Assembly (NCBI GenBank): GCA_964397855.1
Contig: CAYNKQ010000001.1
Span: 1 to 64,000, forward strand
Length of the DNA stretch: 64,000 nt
DNA from: UBA7683 sp964397855
GTDB taxonomy: Bacteria; Patescibacteriota; Saccharimonadia; Saccharimonadales; UBA7683
Reading direction: 5' to 3'
The notes beneath the pieces were generated by a model, which saw nothing but the letters and a program-made list of their open reading frames with translations, was not told the DNA's origin and made no database searches. The position numbers and the translations under genes were made by a program. Shown one piece after another: positions 18,209-26,871 of this stretch (the first letter of the stretch is position 1; every line of letters starts with the position of its first letter).

Positions 18209-19302
18209 CTCTTAAGTGGCATCACGATATGCTGGTAACCCGGCTGGCTTGAAGAACTCAAAACACAGGGACTAATTGAGCCACTGAAACGGAAGGTAAT
18301 TTTATCACCGTCAAAGCAGTTGAGTGCATCTGTCAAAAATTTAACATTCACTACGACATCACCAGAACCGCTAACTGTTCCGGCAATTTTAGAGCTGTTG
18401 TCGCCAACTTGCGAGGCAACCGAACTGATAACTACATGGGAATCACTCTCTGAAGCCTTTAGAGTTATGCTGCCGCCACTTTCACGAGCAAACAAGCCCG
18501 CGAGCTTAGCTGCAGTCAGCAGCTCGCTACGGCTCACCTCAAACTCAATATCGCTACTTGCCGGAATGAGTTGTCTATATTCTGGGTACTGACCTTCAAT
18601 AAGGCGGCTGACAAGTTCTGAGTCACCAGCTTTAATGCCGAATTGACCTTCTCCAAATTGAAGTACAACTTCTTTTTCACCACTCTCCTGAATAATTCTG
18701 AGTACATCTTGGAGAGCAGATGAAGGCACTACCGCAGAAAGTTCTCCCTCGACTTCCGCAACTTCCGCTTCGGCGAGTCTGTAGCCGTCTGTTGCGGCAA
18801 TAAATAATTTACCGTCTACGGTGTGGAAGTAGATACCTCCAAGAATTGGCCGCGTTTCATCGCCAGAGGCAGCCAGCATAGTTCTATCCAGTGCCGCCTT
18901 AAGACCTTCGGCATTTAGCTTAATATCTGTGCCTTTTGCGATAGTCGGTAGAGCAGGGAAGTCATCCGCACTTGCGCCCTGCATATGAGAACTGTACGAC
19001 CCGGCAGAAATAAACAACTTTGTTTCTTCAAACACGAGGTCAACCGTGAGATCTTTTGGTAACTGAGCTACAAAATCATGGAGTAGTCGAGCAGGGATAG
19101 TAACACTACCTTCTTCGTCAATTTTTCCATTTGTGTGATGTGTAATGGCTACTTCCAGATTTGTTGCTGCAAGCTCAAGCTTATTTGAAGATGCCTTCAA
19201 AAGAATGTTAGAAAGAATAGGTAACGGAGTTCGTGCACTTGCAACTCTCGAAAGTAAGCCAAGTGCTTTGTTTAGATTAGTCTGAGTTATCTGAATTTTC
19301 AT
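18205..19302 (-). CDS. dnaN: DNA polymerase III beta subunit (sliding clamp)
   Basis: This 365-residue protein is the ring-shaped processivity clamp that holds the replicative polymerase on DNA. The N-terminus (MKIQITQTNLNKALGLL), the segment TPLPILSNILLKA, the DGYRLAEAEV block and the C-terminal MPLKS ending (family form MPMR(L)) are characteristic. Length is normal. It lies downstream of dnaA on the same strand, the usual order, separated by 279 nt that include DnaA-box-like sequences. Confidence 0.97.
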   Translation of the reverse strand: MKIQITQTNLNKALGLLSRVASARTPLPILSNILLKASSNKLELAATNLEVAITHHTNGKIDEEGSVTIPARLLHDFVAQLPKDLTVDLVFEETKLFISAGSYSSHMQGASADDFPALPTIAKGTDIKLNAEGLKAALDRTMLAASGDETRPILGGIYFHTVDGKLFIAATDGYRLAEAEVAEVEGELSAVVPSSALQDVLRIIQESGEKEVVLQFGEGQFGIKAGDSELVSRLIEGQYPEYRQLIPASSDIEFEVSRSELLTAAKLAGLFARESGGSITLKASESDSHVVISSVASQVGDNSSKIAGTVSGSGDVVVNVKFLTDALNCFDGDKITFRFSGSISPCVLSSSSQPGYQHIVMPLKS

Positions 19303-19581
19303 GAGATCTCCTTCATTGGTTCTTCCTGTCTTTTATTGTTTATCAATATAGTAGTAATAGTAGGCTCTGTGGATACTGTGTATAAAGTCGATAAGCTATA
19401 GATCAAACGAGATCTTTTTAGGGTGTGTATGAGTTGTTGAACAATGGGGGATTGAACACCTTTTGTGCACACAGCGAGAATTCTCTGCGTAGCGGTGTGT
19501 GTAGAAGTAGTGGTTGTACACATTTTCGTGCGCAGCAAGTTCACAGGTTGTACACATTTTATACCCAAAGATTGTGTTCGG
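19303..19581. promoter_or_regulatory. dnaA-dnaN intergenic region with DnaA-box-like sites
   Basis: This 279-nt non-coding stretch has several near-matches to the DnaA box: TGTGGATAC (19369-19377), TTGTGCACA (19463-19471) and two copies of TTGTACACA (19514-19522 and 19548-19556). The part nearest dnaN is AT-rich. It could be part of a bipartite origin or a DnaA-regulated dnaN promoter. Confidence 0.5.
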
Positions 19582-20916
19582 CTATCCATGAAGAACCTCG
19601 CGGATTTCTTGAACATGTTGCCGAACAACGTAATCATTGCCAATCATTTTTTCGATCTTGTCGACAGAGTGAATAGCGGTTGTATGATCCTTTCTACCGA
19701 GTTCTGTTGCAATTTTAGGGAAGCTAAGGTGAAGTTCACTTCTAAGTAAATACATGGCATATTGCCGTGGTACAACAATGTCTTTGTCTCTCTTGGCACT
19801 TAGGATATCACCCATAGAAACATCAAAGTGCTGGGCAGTTTTCTCCACGATGTTCTTTGCAGTGATGTGTCGAGGTCGGTGCTGCTTACCTTTTAGTAAT
19901 GCCTGGGCTGTAGCGATATCTGGTTCGATACCTCGAAGCTCCGAGAAGGCGAGTAGCTGGTTGAGGGAACCCTCTAGTTCGCGAATGTTGGTCTGAATAG
20001 TTTTAGCAAGAAATTCAATAACGTCATCGCCAAGGGTGATACCATGCTGGCCTGCTTTGGTCTGTAAAATGGCCTGGCGAGTTTCAAAATCTGGTGGTTG
20101 GATGTCTATCGCCATGCCCCATTCAAAACGGCTTCTGAGGCGCTCTTCCAGGGTTGGAATAGCCTTAGGCGGCTTATCGCTCGTAAGAATAATCTGCTTG
20201 TTTGCCTGATGGAGAGCGTTAAAGGTATGAAAAAACTCTTCCTGAGTTTTTTCCTTGCCAGCAATAAACTGAATATCGTCAATAATAAGCACATCTGCGC
20301 TGCGGTACCTATCCGCAAAACCTTGCTTTTTAAAACGAATACTATCGAGAAACTCGTTTACAAATGTTTCTGTAGAAACGTACACAATTTGCGCTTCGGG
20401 ATGATTAGCCGTAATGCCATTGCCAATAGCCTGAATAAGATGGGTTTTGCCAAGTCCAACACCACCGTATATAAAGAGCGGGTTGTATTTTGTTCCAGGG
20501 TTGGTGGCAATCGCCTGGCCAGCAGCATAGGCAAGTTCATTACCAGAACCTACAATAAAGTTTTCAAAGTTATATTTAGCATTAATCACAGGCTGCGAAG
20601 CTCGTCTTGCTTGAGATTTTGCTGGTGATTGATTCTGAGAGGCAGGACTGAGCTCTTCTTTTTTGGTAGGGGCGGAGGGGTTTATGGAGTAGGTTATACT
20701 TTTTGCCGCAAGTCCATTTTTGGCGAGCAGCTCCTTGATGGTGTCGTTATACTTAACTTCTAGTTGCTGTTTTGCAAATATATTAGGCACAGAGACAGTG
20801 ATGTTGCCTGCGCCGTCTTCAATTAGTGCAGTGTTTCTGAACCACGTAACAAAACTAGCCCGTGAAACAGATACTTCGATTTCGGATAAGACCGAATTCC
20901 AGACTCCCTCGTTCAT
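19582..20916 (-). CDS. dnaA: Chromosomal replication initiator DnaA
   Basis: This protein of about 444 residues is an ATP-dependent initiator that melts oriC. An N-terminal domain I (VWNSVLSEIE...FVTWF) is followed by a flexible Ser/Pro-rich linker, then an AAA+ domain with Walker A GGVGLGKTHL and Walker B VLIIDDIQF. The C-terminal DNA-binding domain IV has PRQYAMYLLR and the signature GRKDHTTAIHSV. I put the start at the ATG at 20916 (MNEGVW), 9 nt after AGGAG; the ATG two codons upstream (20922) is an alternative, and the longer frame to 20973 is unlikely. Confidence 0.97.
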   Translation of the reverse strand: MNEGVWNSVLSEIEVSVSRASFVTWFRNTALIEDGAGNITVSVPNIFAKQQLEVKYNDTIKELLAKNGLAAKSITYSINPSAPTKKEELSPASQNQSPAKSQARRASQPVINAKYNFENFIVGSGNELAYAAGQAIATNPGTKYNPLFIYGGVGLGKTHLIQAIGNGITANHPEAQIVYVSTETFVNEFLDSIRFKKQGFADRYRSADVLIIDDIQFIAGKEKTQEEFFHTFNALHQANKQIILTSDKPPKAIPTLEERLRSRFEWGMAIDIQPPDFETRQAILQTKAGQHGITLGDDVIEFLAKTIQTNIRELEGSLNQLLAFSELRGIEPDIATAQALLKGKQHRPRHITAKNIVEKTAQHFDVSMGDILSAKRDKDIVVPRQYAMYLLRSELHLSFPKIATELGRKDHTTAIHSVDKIEKMIGNDYVVRQHVQEIREVLHG

Positions 20917-21078
20917 TCCCATACGCTCCTTGTTCGTACATCCACTATACACAAAAATGTAAGTTTTCCACAACTACAATGTGTATAAAAAGCCACGGAG
21001 CAGTAGCTATACGACTTTTCCACAGTCTAAAATTAACAGATGAGAATATGTGCACAATTAAAAAATGTGTGTGGAAAA
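20917..21078. promoter_or_regulatory. Candidate oriC: DnaA-box cluster between dnaA and rpmH
   Basis: Three exact TTTTCCACA boxes occur at 20964-20972 and 21016-21024 (plus strand) and 21070-21078 (minus strand). TGTGCACAA (21049-21057) and GTGTATA/TATACAC pieces add to them, in AT-rich DNA with a TATAAT near 21089. The position between divergent dnaA and rpmH is the textbook origin location. Confidence 0.7.
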
Positions 21079-21151
21079 CTAAAATATGCTATAATTACTT
21101 CTATCAATTTCATCAAATAACTGGTGCACATAAATAGGGAGAACTATTACT

Positions 21152-21289
21152 ATGCCAAAAAGAACATTCCAGCCAAAAAAACGTCACGCTAGTCGAAAGC
21201 ACGGTTTCCGTATTCGTATGAGCAGCGCCAACGGTCAAAGAACACTAAAAAACCGCCGACTCAAAGGTCGCGCACGTCTTAGCTACTAG
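21152..21289 (+). CDS. rpmH: Ribosomal protein bL34
   Basis: This is a 45-residue, very basic protein of the large ribosomal subunit. The sequence opens MPKRTFQPKKRHASRKHGF and contains RIRMSSANGQ and RRLKGRARLSY, matching the bL34 pattern (KRTFQP, HGFR.RM, R.LKGR..L). The ATG has GGGAGAA upstream. It is the first plus-strand gene right of the origin and precedes rnpA by 129 nt, the conserved bacterial order. Confidence 0.97.
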   Translation: MPKRTFQPKKRHASRKHGFRIRMSSANGQRTLKNRRLKGRARLSY

Positions 21290-21418
21290 AGCTGATGTGC
21301 TGCATCAACATATTTGATATATAATATCTGATATCTGGTATCAAGAAACTGTTATGAATCTCGGGTGAACGTTTCAAACATCAAATACTAACCATTAAAT
21401 ATCAGGTATTTTCTACGT

Positions 21419-21766
21419 ATGATTGCTAAAAAATTTAGATTTCACGGCTATGGTTCACTCAAGTTTGTATATTCTAAAGGCCGAACAGCTCGTGCACGTT
21501 TTCTGAGTCTGAAAACAGTAGAAAACCTGAGACGTAAAGAATCTCGTCTGGCAGTAGTGGTTTCTAAAAAAATTACCAAAAAGGCTCCCGAGCGCAATCG
21601 AATTAGACGACGCCTATACGAGGCGGTTCGTCTACAGTGGCCAAATATTAAGCCAGGTAGTGACATTGTGATAACAGTGTTCGATGAACGCATTGGGACA
21701 ATCTCGTCCGAAGAACTGACGGGCCTGGTTCAGGAACTACTCACTTCTGCTAAATTGTTAGAATAA
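21419..21766 (+). CDS. rnpA: Ribonuclease P protein component
   Basis: This is a 115-residue basic protein that binds RNase P RNA and helps tRNA 5' maturation. The family motif is seen as NRIRRRLYEAVR (RNR motif), preceded by RLAVVVSKKITKKAPERN. The expected N-terminal F...G segment is present (FRFHGYGSLKFVYSKG). Position after rpmH is conserved. The 129-nt gap before it holds only degenerate GATATC-type repeats, and yidD, usual in this cluster, is absent. Confidence 0.95.
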   Translation: MIAKKFRFHGYGSLKFVYSKGRTARARFLSLKTVENLRRKESRLAVVVSKKITKKAPERNRIRRRLYEAVRLQWPNIKPGSDIVITVFDERIGTISSEELTGLVQELLTSAKLLE

Positions 21767-21990
21767 ACACAGCTAGTGGCCGATTCAGCAGGTACTCTTC
21801 TGCTTTTTTGGTGGCAGAAGTAATGAAGGAGAGGCAGGGCGTTGGCATTCTTCCACTTCGGTCAGGGTGATGCTCCTTCGCTAGGGTCGTGGAGTGCGGG
21901 CATCGGGGAGACCAGACAACCTAATTAACCGCGGCGGGTGACAAAACCAGGGGAAATAATTCAACATCGCTGCCCATCAGATGTGATATC
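21767..21990. repeat. Repeat remnant between rnpA and yidC
   Basis: There is no gene. An imperfect hairpin TTCTGC/GCAGAA near 21799-21820 is followed by AAGTAATGAAGGAGAGG and a CTCCTTCGCTAGGG-type segment, resembling the cassette next to the 159-nt repeats (for example 52060-52300) but without the pseudoknot part. A TATCAT (21987-21992) may be the -10 of yidC. Confidence 0.45.
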
Positions 21991-21999
21991 ATGTTACAT

Positions 22000-23013
22000 A
22001 TGTTTCAAACAATTATCGTACAACCACTCTACAATCTACTCGTCGCAATTTACGGCATTCTACCAGGTCATGATCTTGGTCTTAGTCTTATTCTATTTAC
22101 TGTTTTTATTCGTCTAGCCATGTGGCCGCTGCTAAAAAAGCAGCTCCACCAGAGTAAGGTTATGCGTGATCTTCAGCCTGAACTTGTTAAGGTGAAGAAG
22201 GCTGCTGCCGGCGACAAGCAAAAAGAAGGTCGTCTCATGATGGAGTTATACAAAGAAAAAGGCATTAGCCCGTTTGGCACCATTGGTCTTACCCTTGTGC
22301 AGCTTCCGCTGTTTCTCGGTGTATTCCAGGCTGCCCGAGATCTTACGGAGCACCTTGATAAGCTCGACACATTCACCTATTCATTTGTAAGCAGTATTCC
22401 ACATATTAAAACTGTTATTGAAAACAAAGATAACTTTAGTTTTGTATCACTTGGGTTTATTGATCTCAGCCAGCGGGCAATTTCAAACGGCAAAGTATAC
22501 ATTCCAGTTATGGTTTTGGCGATTGCGGCAACCGTATTCCAGTACATTCAATCAAAACAACTCATCCCACAGCCAAAAGAAAAGAAGAAGCTTCGAGATA
22601 TTCTACGATCCTCGGCCACTACTGGCAAACAGCCCGCTCAAGAAGACATGAGCGCAGCAATGGGAAGCTCAATGCTGTTTCTTATGCCTATCCTCACAAT
22701 GTTATTTGCGGTAGCCGCCCAGGGCGCTATGGTTGTGTACCTACTTGCTAGCAGCTTAATCGGTATTTTCCAACAATCCCTAATCTTTAAAAAAGACACA
22801 GAAGAGATGGAAGACGTCGCAGAGGTAGTTTCGGTTAAAAAGACCTCCACAAGCAGAGCTTCTGAGGCAAAAGAAGCAGAAGTTGTTGAAGCACCTACTG
22901 TTAAAACCAACAAAGGCAAAGTTACAACTACAACTCGGATTATTTCACCAAGCAGTAACGCATCCGGCTCTGCGGCACAAAAGCCTAAATCTAAAAAGAA
23001 GAAGAAACGATGA
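22000..23013 (+). CDS. yidC: Membrane protein insertase YidC
   Basis: This is a protein of about 337 residues that inserts proteins into the cytoplasmic membrane, with or without SecYEG. The Gram-positive-like short form has no large periplasmic P1 domain. An N-terminal helix is followed by the conserved cytoplasmic hairpin (KQLHQSKVMRDLQPELVKVK) and further helices (about 100-115, 160-180, 215-260); the basic C-terminal tail (Lys-rich, about 270-337) can bind ribosomes. I set the start at the ATG at 22000 (MFQTIIVQPLYN); another in-frame ATG lies 9 nt upstream. It overlaps jag by 4 nt. Confidence 0.93.
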   Translation: MFQTIIVQPLYNLLVAIYGILPGHDLGLSLILFTVFIRLAMWPLLKKQLHQSKVMRDLQPELVKVKKAAAGDKQKEGRLMMELYKEKGISPFGTIGLTLVQLPLFLGVFQAARDLTEHLDKLDTFTYSFVSSIPHIKTVIENKDNFSFVSLGFIDLSQRAISNGKVYIPVMVLAIAATVFQYIQSKQLIPQPKEKKKLRDILRSSATTGKQPAQEDMSAAMGSSMLFLMPILTMLFAVAAQGAMVVYLLASSLIGIFQQSLIFKKDTEEMEDVAEVVSVKKTSTSRASEAKEAEVVEAPTVKTNKGKVTTTTRIISPSSNASGSAAQKPKSKKKKKR

Positions 23014-23474
23014 TTGATAGGGATCAGTCTGTTGCAAAAGCCCAGAAGTTTCTAGAAGACATCCTGTCGTTCTTCGGACTAAATATAGTAGTTACCACGA
23101 CCACAGATGAAGATGTTATTGAACTCAGTATACCTTCAACCCACCTTAACGGCTTCCTGATTGGTCAACACGGTGAAACACTGCGTGCACTTCAAGCCAT
23201 GGTGAGTACAATGCTCAAGAACGCAGAAGCAGAACTATTCAGAGTCAACATAGACGTTGCCGACTACAAGAAGCACCGTGCAGATAACCTTCTAGAACGG
23301 CTCAAAGAATGGGTAGAAACTCTCCGTGAAACCAAAGAACCAATGGCCCTAAGGCCAATGAACGGAGCCGATCGACGTACGATTCATCGTGGTCTCGAAG
23401 ACTACAGTGATGTCACAAGCCACTCAGAGGGCGAGCTCCGCGATCGCCACATTGTCCTTGAACTCATCGTGTAA
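23010..23474 (+). CDS. jag: RNA-binding protein Jag/KhpB (KH and R3H domains)
   Basis: This is a 154-residue RNA-binding protein commonly paired with YidC. A KH domain has GFLIGQHGETLRALQ (about 47-61), and a C-terminal R3H-type segment contains RPMNGADRRTIHRGL (about 113-127). The Jag-N domain of longer homologues is missing, a common state. The ATG overlaps the yidC stop (ATGA), so the two are translationally coupled. Confidence 0.9.
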   Translation: MIDRDQSVAKAQKFLEDILSFFGLNIVVTTTTDEDVIELSIPSTHLNGFLIGQHGETLRALQAMVSTMLKNAEAELFRVNIDVADYKKHRADNLLERLKEWVETLRETKEPMALRPMNGADRRTIHRGLEDYSDVTSHSEGELRDRHIVLELIV

Positions 23475-23583
23475 CTCGCTAAATCGAAAAGTTAATCTCG
23501 ATTTAATAACAGAAGTGTATCATTGCATTATTGACCGTTTGATACGGTCGAAAAGCAATAACTTATAACGAACGGAGACTTAC

Positions 23584-23790
23584 ATGTCAAATATAACAAA
23601 ATTTATTGTTTATAAAGATAGGTCTGGGAAAACTCGATGGAGATTGGTTGCAGGGAATGGCGAGACTGTAGCTACAAGCCAGGGTTACTCAACTAAAAGA
23701 GCGGCACTTGCAGGGGTAAGCAGAATCAAAGAAATTGTAAGCAAGTCAACTGTTGTCGACGAAGTGGAGTTCGTATCAAATAAGGCTTAG
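23584..23790 (+). CDS. DUF1508/YegP-like small protein
   Basis: This is a 68-residue single-domain protein. The pattern FIVYKDRSGKTRWRLVAGNG followed by ATSQGYSTK matches the YegP/DUF1508 family (usual form YKD..G.YRWRL.A.NG..IA.S.GY..K). The biochemical role is unknown; the family is often linked to stress-induced small proteins. It stands alone with ACGGAG before the ATG, and a small GACCGT/ACGGTC hairpin lies in its leader near 23530-23550. A perfect bidirectional terminator follows at 23818-23851. Confidence 0.85.
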   Translation: MSNITKFIVYKDRSGKTRWRLVAGNGETVATSQGYSTKRAALAGVSRIKEIVSKSTVVDEVEFVSNKA

Positions 23791-23817
23791 CCTGGAAAGG
23801 GATCCTGGATGGTTGAT

Positions 23818-23851
23818 TTTTTAAAGGTATCGAATTCGATACCTTTAAAAA
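23818..23851. terminator. Bidirectional Rho-independent terminator
   Basis: A perfect 34-nt palindrome with a GGTATCGAATTCGATACC core is flanked by AAA/TTT and five T on each side. It serves the convergent DUF1508 and glycosyltransferase genes. Confidence 0.9.
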
Positions 23852-23876
23852 CAAACCACACCATTCTTTTTGCAGA

Positions 23877-24986
23877 CTATAATCTACGCCCTGATCTCTG
23901 GGCTTTTTTATAAACGGCTAGTGTTTGTTCGGCCATCCGCTTCCATGAATACTTCTTGGCTTGTTTATAGCCTTTTTGAATAAGACTGTCACGGAGATCT
24001 TTGTTGGTTAAAATGTCGTTTATTTTGGCGGCCATGTCGTTGATATCAAGGGGGTCGAAGTAGTGGGCGGCGTCTGCATTGACCTCTGGTAGACAGGTAG
24101 CATTGCTACTGGCTACAGGTGAGCCATGGATCATGGCCTCTAAAGAAGGCAGACCGAAGCCTTCGGATAGGGAAGGGAAGCAGTAGCAGGCGGTATTTTC
24201 GTAGAGCCATCTGAGTTGGCCTTCGGTAACATAACCCGTTGCCATGACATCAGGTATTGACTGTGATTGAGCGTAGGCTATGTGGCGTTCCATAAGGGTG
24301 TCCTTTTTTCCGACAAGAACAAGCTTAAGATCAGGATGAGTTTTCTTTAATATATTGAATGCATCCATCAACCTCTCAAGGTTCTTGTGAGGGAGTGAGC
24401 GGCCAACGTACATCAAGAACTGCTTGTTTTTGAGTGGTGCAAATTCTTCGGGCTGTGCAGTTATTTGATCTGCTGACTCTAGGGTAACGGTGATCTTGCG
24501 TGGATTTGATTTAAGCAAGCGAGCGGCATCATTTTTAACAAACTCGGTAGGAGTGATTAGCTGCTTTGATTTTACAGAGGCCCATATATTTACGAGTAAG
24601 TAAACAAACTGTTTAAATTTAAAAACCACGATATTCTTGGAAGGGTTATTGAAGCGGAGCGTGGTGAAGTCTTGCAAAGTAGTGACTGTTTTACCGAAAT
24701 ACAAAACCGGTTGCTGTACCAAGGCGAAGTGAACAAGGTCGGCTTTAAGATTGCGAATTTGTCGCAGAAATGGAAACTGCTCTGCAAAAGTAAACTCTTT
24801 AAAGTCAGCTTTCACTTTTGTAAAGTTTTTGGCTTTTGGTTGATAGGCGTCAAAATCGATGGATTTAATCAAAACCACATATTGACGATCTGAATTTGCG
24901 TCAACGACTTCTAAGTATTCTAAAAGCTTGCGAATGTATCTTCCGGTGCTTGTCGGGTATTCTCTGGCATCAATAACAATCTTCAT
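23877..24986 (-). CDS. GT4-type glycosyltransferase
   Basis: This is a 369-residue GT-B enzyme expected to transfer a sugar from a nucleotide donor during surface glycan assembly. The C-terminal half shows the GT4 pattern: MYVGRSLPHKNLERLMDAF (about 190-208), then FPSLSEGFGLPSLEAMIHG with the EGFGLP donor-site motif. The N-terminus MKIVIDAREYPTSTGRYIRKL resembles mannosyl- or rhamnosyltransferases of this group. A TATACT -10 (24997-25002) lies only 10 nt before the ATG, so the mRNA is probably leaderless. It is divergent from gmd. Donor and acceptor unknown. Confidence 0.85.
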   Translation of the reverse strand: MKIVIDAREYPTSTGRYIRKLLEYLEVVDANSDRQYVVLIKSIDFDAYQPKAKNFTKVKADFKEFTFAEQFPFLRQIRNLKADLVHFALVQQPVLYFGKTVTTLQDFTTLRFNNPSKNIVVFKFKQFVYLLVNIWASVKSKQLITPTEFVKNDAARLLKSNPRKITVTLESADQITAQPEEFAPLKNKQFLMYVGRSLPHKNLERLMDAFNILKKTHPDLKLVLVGKKDTLMERHIAYAQSQSIPDVMATGYVTEGQLRWLYENTACYCFPSLSEGFGLPSLEAMIHGSPVASSNATCLPEVNADAAHYFDPLDINDMAAKINDILTNKDLRDSLIQKGYKQAKKYSWKRMAEQTLAVYKKAQRSGRRL

Positions 24987-25055
24987 AATACAGACTAGTA
25001 TAGAACAAATCTGTTAAAATAGAGGCACTACAGAGCATTTAAGGAGGAATCAGCA

Positions 25056-26105
25056 GTGGCTAAAAAAGCATTTATTACGGGTACGGCAGGACAAGACGGC
25101 GGACACCTCGCAAAGCTACTTAACGAAAAAGGTTACGAAGTCTACGGAACAATTCGCGGACAAATTGAGGCCAGCCACCCTCGTTACCAAAGCCTGCAAA
25201 AAGAATTCCCCTTCTTGAAGATCGTACCAGTTGATATTCTCGACCTTTCAGCAGTTACCAAAGCGCTACAAGACATACGTCCAGATGAGGTATATAACTT
25301 GGCAGCGATTAGTCATGTTGGTTATTCTTTCAAAAACCCTCTTCTAACAGCGGATACTACCGGAAAAGCCGTGCTCAACATGTTGGAAGGAATCCGGCTT
25401 GCTGGCCTCGAAAAGACCACAAAGTTCTACCAGGCTTCAACGTCAGAAATGTTCGGTGGCCTCGATTATAACCGCCCAGAAGCTGGCTACACCGAAGCTT
25501 CGTCATTTCACCCAAGAAGCCCTTATGGCGTAGCTAAACTATACGGCTACTGGATCGCAAAGAACTACCGTGAAAACTACGACATGTTTGCAGTTAGTGG
25601 AATTTTGTTCAATCACGAAGGCGAACGACGTGGACCCGAATTTGTAACAAGAAAAGTGAGCCAAGCAGTTGCACGAATCAAACACGGTACACAAGAATGC
25701 CTCGAACTCGGTAACCTAGACGCAAAACGCGACTGGGGATACGCCGGTGATTACGTTGAAGGAATGTGGCGCATACTACAGCAAGACAAGCCAGACGATT
25801 ACGTACTTGCCACGGGCGAAACCCATTCAATACGAGAATTCTGCGAGCTTGCCTTTAAAGAAGTAGGCATAACAATCGAATGGCAAGGCGAAGGCGTTGA
25901 AGAAACTGGCGTGGACACTGAATCGGGTAGAACGCTAATCAAAATTAACCCTGAGTTTTTCCGACCCTCAGAGGTTGATCTGCTACTTGGTGACCCTAGT
26001 CGAGCCGAAAAAGAGCTAGGCTGGGACCGTAAAGTAGACTTCCCTGGCCTCGTAAAGCTCATGGTTGCCAATGACTTGGACTTAGAGCGATCTTTGGTTG
26101 GCTAG
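25056..26105 (+). CDS. gmd: GDP-mannose 4,6-dehydratase
   Basis: This is a 349-residue short-chain dehydrogenase of the extended type, converting GDP-D-mannose to GDP-4-keto-6-deoxy-D-mannose. The Rossmann motif is GTAGQDGGHLA; the catalytic region shows STSEMFGG and YGVAKLYGYWIAK (Tyr and Lys), followed by NHEGERRGPEFVTRK and AKRDWGYAGDYVE, all diagnostic for Gmd. Start is GTG after a strong AAGGAGGAA. Together with the Rmd-like reductase at 26872-27774 and the mannose-1-phosphate guanylyltransferase at 42829 it would give GDP-D-rhamnose. Confidence 0.95.
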   Translation: MAKKAFITGTAGQDGGHLAKLLNEKGYEVYGTIRGQIEASHPRYQSLQKEFPFLKIVPVDILDLSAVTKALQDIRPDEVYNLAAISHVGYSFKNPLLTADTTGKAVLNMLEGIRLAGLEKTTKFYQASTSEMFGGLDYNRPEAGYTEASSFHPRSPYGVAKLYGYWIAKNYRENYDMFAVSGILFNHEGERRGPEFVTRKVSQAVARIKHGTQECLELGNLDAKRDWGYAGDYVEGMWRILQQDKPDDYVLATGETHSIREFCELAFKEVGITIEWQGEGVEETGVDTESGRTLIKINPEFFRPSEVDLLLGDPSRAEKELGWDRKVDFPGLVKLMVANDLDLERSLVG

Positions 26106-26830
26106 CTTGTGGTGATATCAATGGAGAGTCGGTCGTTCTTTTTTACAAGAATACTAGTTTTCATATAACTTAATATACTATATATAAAAATCGTTACGCC
26201 ACTCATCTCTAACCCCTCTTCAATTGCGATGAGTGAGTCTGACACGGTCACATTCAACATACTCCCCGGGTTGGCGCCGTAGTACGCGGCGCCTATCATT
26301 TCTAACCCTACTGCCCCTGTAATATATATGGCCGCAGAAATAAGAAATAAACCTCTAATTTTAGCAGGAAGGCTTAGCCAAAACTTGAAGAATGTGAGAC
26401 CGAACACTGCTACTGCAATAAGCGCGGGAATTACCCATGCGAATGTAAAGATTCCACTTGTACCACCAAGCAGATATCTAGTAGGATACGAAGCTAGCTC
26501 ATGTAAAGCAGCTCCCTCATCGACAGACATATAAATAAAAATAACCCCAAGAATTAGCCAAGGCATAGACGAACTCTGTGTTTTTTTGTAGTGTAGACCG
26601 ATCGCAAAAAGTAACAATCCTGCTACGAATAAGATTATTTGTGAGAACCATGTGCCGAGGCCAACTTCATTGTTAAGGTTAAACTTGCCCAAGAACATAC
26701 CCACCGCTGTATCTGGCTGTAAACTGTAGCCAGAAACTAATAAGCTTGCGGCAAGGTGTGCAATTACTAAAACAAAAATAATAAATGCTAATGTGATACT
26801 GATTTTTTTAGGGTGTATATTTATATGCAC
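26102..26830 (-). CDS. Polytopic membrane protein, unknown family
   Basis: This protein of about 242 residues has six or seven predicted transmembrane helices. Conserved-looking polar motifs sit at helix ends: SVDEGAALHE (about 100-110) and EEGLEMSG (about 208-215), which may form a metal or lipid site. I recognise the pattern from uncharacterised membrane proteins but cannot name the family. I chose GTG at 26830 because CAGGAG sits 6 nt upstream, and a longer frame would run into the rmd-like gene. It converges on gmd with a 4-nt overlap. The neighbourhood suggests a role in envelope glycan or lipid modification. Confidence 0.6.
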   Translation of the reverse strand: MHINIHPKKISITLAFIIFVLVIAHLAASLLVSGYSLQPDTAVGMFLGKFNLNNEVGLGTWFSQIILFVAGLLLFAIGLHYKKTQSSSMPWLILGVIFIYMSVDEGAALHELASYPTRYLLGGTSGIFTFAWVIPALIAVAVFGLTFFKFWLSLPAKIRGLFLISAAIYITGAVGLEMIGAAYYGANPGSMLNVTVSDSLIAIEEGLEMSGVTIFIYSILSYMKTSILVKKNDRLSIDITTS

Positions 26831-26871
26831 TTTCTCTCCTGAATTTATTATGGACAATTGTACCACGCGTG

